NCBI GenBank assembly: GCA_002783525.1
Contig: PFGS01000198.1
Location: 1-6,088, forward strand
Length of the DNA stretch: 6,088 nt
From: Ignavibacteriales bacterium CG12_big_fil_rev_8_21_14_0_65_30_8
GTDB taxonomy: Bacteria; Bacteroidota; Ignavibacteria; Ignavibacteriales; Ignavibacteriaceae
Direction: 5' to 3'
Shown piece by piece: positions 4,342 through 6,088 of this stretch (within the stretch, counting starts at the first letter, position 1; each line of letters begins with the position of its first letter). Made by a program: the position numbers and the translations under genes. The notes beneath the pieces were generated by a model. It was not told where the DNA came from. It did not search any database and worked only from the letters and a program-made list of their open reading frames with translations.

Positions 4342-5634
4342 ATGAAAATTGTTTTACAAAATGTTAATGTTGTTAATCCTGAAAGTAAAATAAATGAAAA
4401 AAAATCATCAATATTAATTGAAGATGGAAAAATTGTTAAAATTGGAAAATTATCTTCTTCAGAATTAAACGGTACGGAAGAATTTAATCTTTCAGAAAAA
4501 TATGTTGTTCCGGGATTTTTTGATATGCACGTTCATTTACGTGAACCGGGTAGAGAAGATGAAGAAACTGTGAAAACCGGTTGCGATAGTGCTGCCAATG
4601 GGGGATTTACAGGAATTGCCTGTATGCCAAATACTGAACCTGCAATTGATTCTGCAGAAGTAGTATCCTTAATAAAAAAACAAGCTAAAGGTCATCTTGT
4701 TGATGTAAAAGTAATTGGTGCGGCAACACAGGGCAGAAAAGGTGAAATGATCTCACCAATGGCTGAATTATGTGAAGCAGGAACAGTAGGTTTTTCAGAT
4801 GACGGTGTTGCAATTAAAACAGCAGCTATTCTGAAAAGAGCACTTGAATATTCAAAAATGTACGATGTTCCAATTATAGAACATTGCGAAGATGAATCCC
4901 TGGCCGGTGGAGCAATGAATGAAGGTTTCAATTCGACTTTATTAGGTTTACCCCCAATTCCTTCAGTTGCCGAAGATCTTATTGTTATGCGTGGAATTAT
5001 TATGGCAGAATATACAAAAGGGAAATTTCACGTAGCACATATCAGTACTAAAAGATCAGTTAAGATGGTTCGAGAAGCAAAAGAAGCCGGAATAAATGTA
5101 ACAGCGGAAGTTACTCCTCATCATTTTACTCTTACTGATGATATAATTAAAACTTATGATACTAATGCAAAAATGAATCCACCTTTGCGTGAGAAAAAAG
5201 ATGTTGAAGAAATTATTAAAGGATTAAAAGACGGAACAATTGATTGCATTGCAAGTGATCATGCACCACACGCAGACGAAGAAAAAGAAGTAGAATTTGA
5301 ATTTGCACCAAATGGTATTATTGGACTTGAAACACAAATAGGGTTAACACTGACTGAACTACTACAAAAAAAAGTTTTAACACTTGAAGAAATTATATTT
5401 AAGATGTCGATAAATCCAAGAAAAATTCTAAGAATACCAACACCTAAATTTGAAAAAGGGGAGATCGCAAATCTTACAATTTTAGATCTTGATGAAATTT
5501 GGACGGTTGACATCACAAAATTTAAGAGTAAATCTAAAAATTCACCCTTCGATAAAAGAATTCTTACAGGACGAGCAGTGGGAGTAGTAAATAATAATAA
5601 GATGTTTTATGATAATAATTTTATTAATATCTAA
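4342..5634 (+). CDS. pyrC: Dihydroorotase (class I type)
   Basis: This encodes a 430-residue amidohydrolase that closes N-carbamoyl-L-aspartate to dihydroorotate, step three of UMP synthesis. The length and motifs fit the longer class I dihydroorotases of Bacillus and Aquifex, not the approximately 350-residue E. coli type. Metal and active-site motifs are DMHVHLREPG (61-70; His63 and His65), FSDDGVA (151-157; bridging Asp at 153 or 154), IIEHCED (178-184; His181), VAHIST (231-236; His233), MNPPLRE (278-284) and ASDHAPH (304-310; Asp306). None is missing, so this should be an active enzyme rather than the inactive PyrC-like partner found with some PyrB proteins. ATG 4342 has AAAGGA (4329-4334) 7 nt upstream, overlapping the pyrB stop; the gap to pyrB is 11 nt. 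I see no clear terminator hairpin downstream. Confidence 0.96.
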   Translation: MKIVLQNVNVVNPESKINEKKSSILIEDGKIVKIGKLSSSELNGTEEFNLSEKYVVPGFFDMHVHLREPGREDEETVKTGCDSAANGGFTGIACMPNTEPAIDSAEVVSLIKKQAKGHLVDVKVIGAATQGRKGEMISPMAELCEAGTVGFSDDGVAIKTAAILKRALEYSKMYDVPIIEHCEDESLAGGAMNEGFNSTLLGLPPIPSVAEDLIVMRGIIMAEYTKGKFHVAHISTKRSVKMVREAKEAGINVTAEVTPHHFTLTDDIIKTYDTNAKMNPPLREKKDVEEIIKGLKDGTIDCIASDHAPHADEEKEVEFEFAPNGIIGLETQIGLTLTELLQKKVLTLEEIIFKMSINPRKILRIPTPKFEKGEIANLTILDLDEIWTVDITKFKSKSKNSPFDKRILTGRAVGVVNNNKMFYDNNFINI

Positions 5635-5749
5635 AGATTAAATTCTTTTTTACTACATACGCCTGTCTACAAAAATATACATAAAAACCTTAAGAACCTT
5701 CTAATATTGATGTTTTTCATCTAAAATTAATGGCATTTAATTTGGTTAA

Positions 5750-5770
5750 CTCATATCAAAACTATATGAG
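5750..5770 (+). promoter_or_regulatory. Perfect inverted repeat overlapping the lipoprotein ribosome-binding site
   Basis: CTCATAT (5750-5756) and ATATGAG (5764-5770) are perfect inverted copies around a 7-nt CAAAACT spacer. The right arm supplies the GAG of the GAGG Shine-Dalgarno site (5768-5771) for the ATG at 5780. As RNA this could form a hairpin that hides the site; as DNA it could be an operator for a dimeric regulator. The sequence cannot decide between these, and a chance palindrome is possible in AT-rich DNA. Confidence 0.45.
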
Positions 5771-5779
5771 GTAATTAAA

Positions 5780-6088
5780 ATGAAAACAACAATTAAAATT
5801 TTTATACTGGCATTTTCAACATTGTTATTATCATCTTGCGGAGTAAATGATCCTTTTGCATTCTTAGACACAACTCCTCCAGCACCTCCAACGGGAATTG
5901 TAGTTTTAAATGGAGATGAAAGAGTGGATCTTTCGTGGCTGCATAATAGAGAAGATGATATTGCAGGTTATAATATTTACAGTAGTTTTTCATATGATGG
6001 CAGATATACTTTGATCGGGTCATCAGATGATAATTATTTTGTAGATTTTGATGTTTATAATGGCAACACTTATTACTATGCTGTAACT
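5780..6088 (+). CDS. Lipoprotein with fibronectin type III domain (3' end outside window)
   Basis: The first 103 codons of a secreted lipoprotein are visible, and the frame is open at the right edge. ATG 5780 follows GAGGT (5768-5772) by 7 nt. Residues 1-19 are a lipoprotein signal peptide (MKTTIK, then a hydrophobic core). It ends in the lipobox LSSC, with Cys20 as the lipidated residue after signal peptidase II cleavage. A short linker with a proline-rich TTPPAPPTG turn (31-39) leads into a fibronectin type III-like domain from about residue 38. Typical FN3 landmarks are the Trp in VDLSW (49-53), AGYNIY (62-67), the strand YTLIGSS (76-82) and YYYAVT (98-103). FN3 lipoproteins are usually cell-surface or periplasmic binding or structural proteins; the specific role is unknown. 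It lies 145 bp after pyrC and is probably a separate unit. Confidence 0.88.
   Translation, partial: MKTTIKIFILAFSTLLLSSCGVNDPFAFLDTTPPAPPTGIVVLNGDERVDLSWLHNREDDIAGYNIYSSFSYDGRYTLIGSSDDNYFVDFDVYNGNTYYYAVT

Noticed and set aside
5711..5722. GATG-TTTTT-CATC hairpin after pyrC (5709-5721) as an operon terminator
   Set aside because: It has only a 4-bp stem and no following U-run, so it is too weak to call.
5802..6023. 73-codon minus-strand frame opposite the lipoprotein
   Set aside because: It is a shadow of a recognisable signal peptide and FN3 domain on the plus strand.
1..6088. CRISPR arrays, transposases, phage or defence genes
   Set aside because: No repeat-spacer pattern and no such protein families were seen. 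Gene content is housekeeping apart from the regulatory leader.

Overview
The window is AT-rich, ordinary-looking chromosomal DNA. It probably comes from a diderm bacterium of the Bacteroidota/Chlorobiota/Ignavibacteriota group. This is inferred from an FtsZ with a long charged tail and a second hydrophobic end motif, a signal-peptide-bearing beta-barrel/OmpA outer-membrane protein, an FN3-type lipoprotein, a tRNA without an encoded CCA, and low GC. Ignavibacteriota is my best guess; nothing here proves the phylum.

Left part (1-1300): the 3' end of ftsZ runs in from the left and meets yajQ tail to tail. The 134-bp gap between them holds a degenerate palindromic element with TGTCATTCTGA-type ends. 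Just upstream of yajQ, on the same minus strand, lies a complete tRNA-Pro(CGG). About 200 bp of very AT-rich DNA then separates this block from the divergent gene to the right.

Middle (1486-2678): a single-gene unit for an OmpA-family outer-membrane protein (signal peptide, beta-barrel, short duplicated linker, peptidoglycan-binding OmpA domain). It has a clear Shine-Dalgarno site and ends in a strong intrinsic terminator.

Right (2679-5634): a compact pyrimidine operon, pyrR-pyrB-pyrC, with gaps of 1 and 11 nt. Its leader is the most interesting part of the window. In about 100 nt it holds an RNA stem-loop matching the PyrR-binding consensus, a 12-codon leader ORF whose Shine-Dalgarno site lies in that stem-loop, and a hairpin plus U-run ending just before the pyrR ATG. 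The leader ORF stops inside the 5' arm of this hairpin, and the 3' arm carries the pyrR ribosome-binding site. Together these suggest that PyrR with UMP or UTP blocks leader translation, so the hairpin forms and pyrRBC is turned down. PyrB (carbamoyl aspartate synthesis) and PyrC (ring closure to dihydroorotate) carry out steps 2 and 3 of UMP synthesis, so the product controls its own pathway. The logic resembles the ribosome-dependent attenuation model proposed for the Thermus ZO5 pyr cluster.

Far right (5750-6088): the start of an unrelated FN3-domain lipoprotein gene that runs off the window. A perfect 7-bp inverted repeat overlaps its ribosome-binding site.
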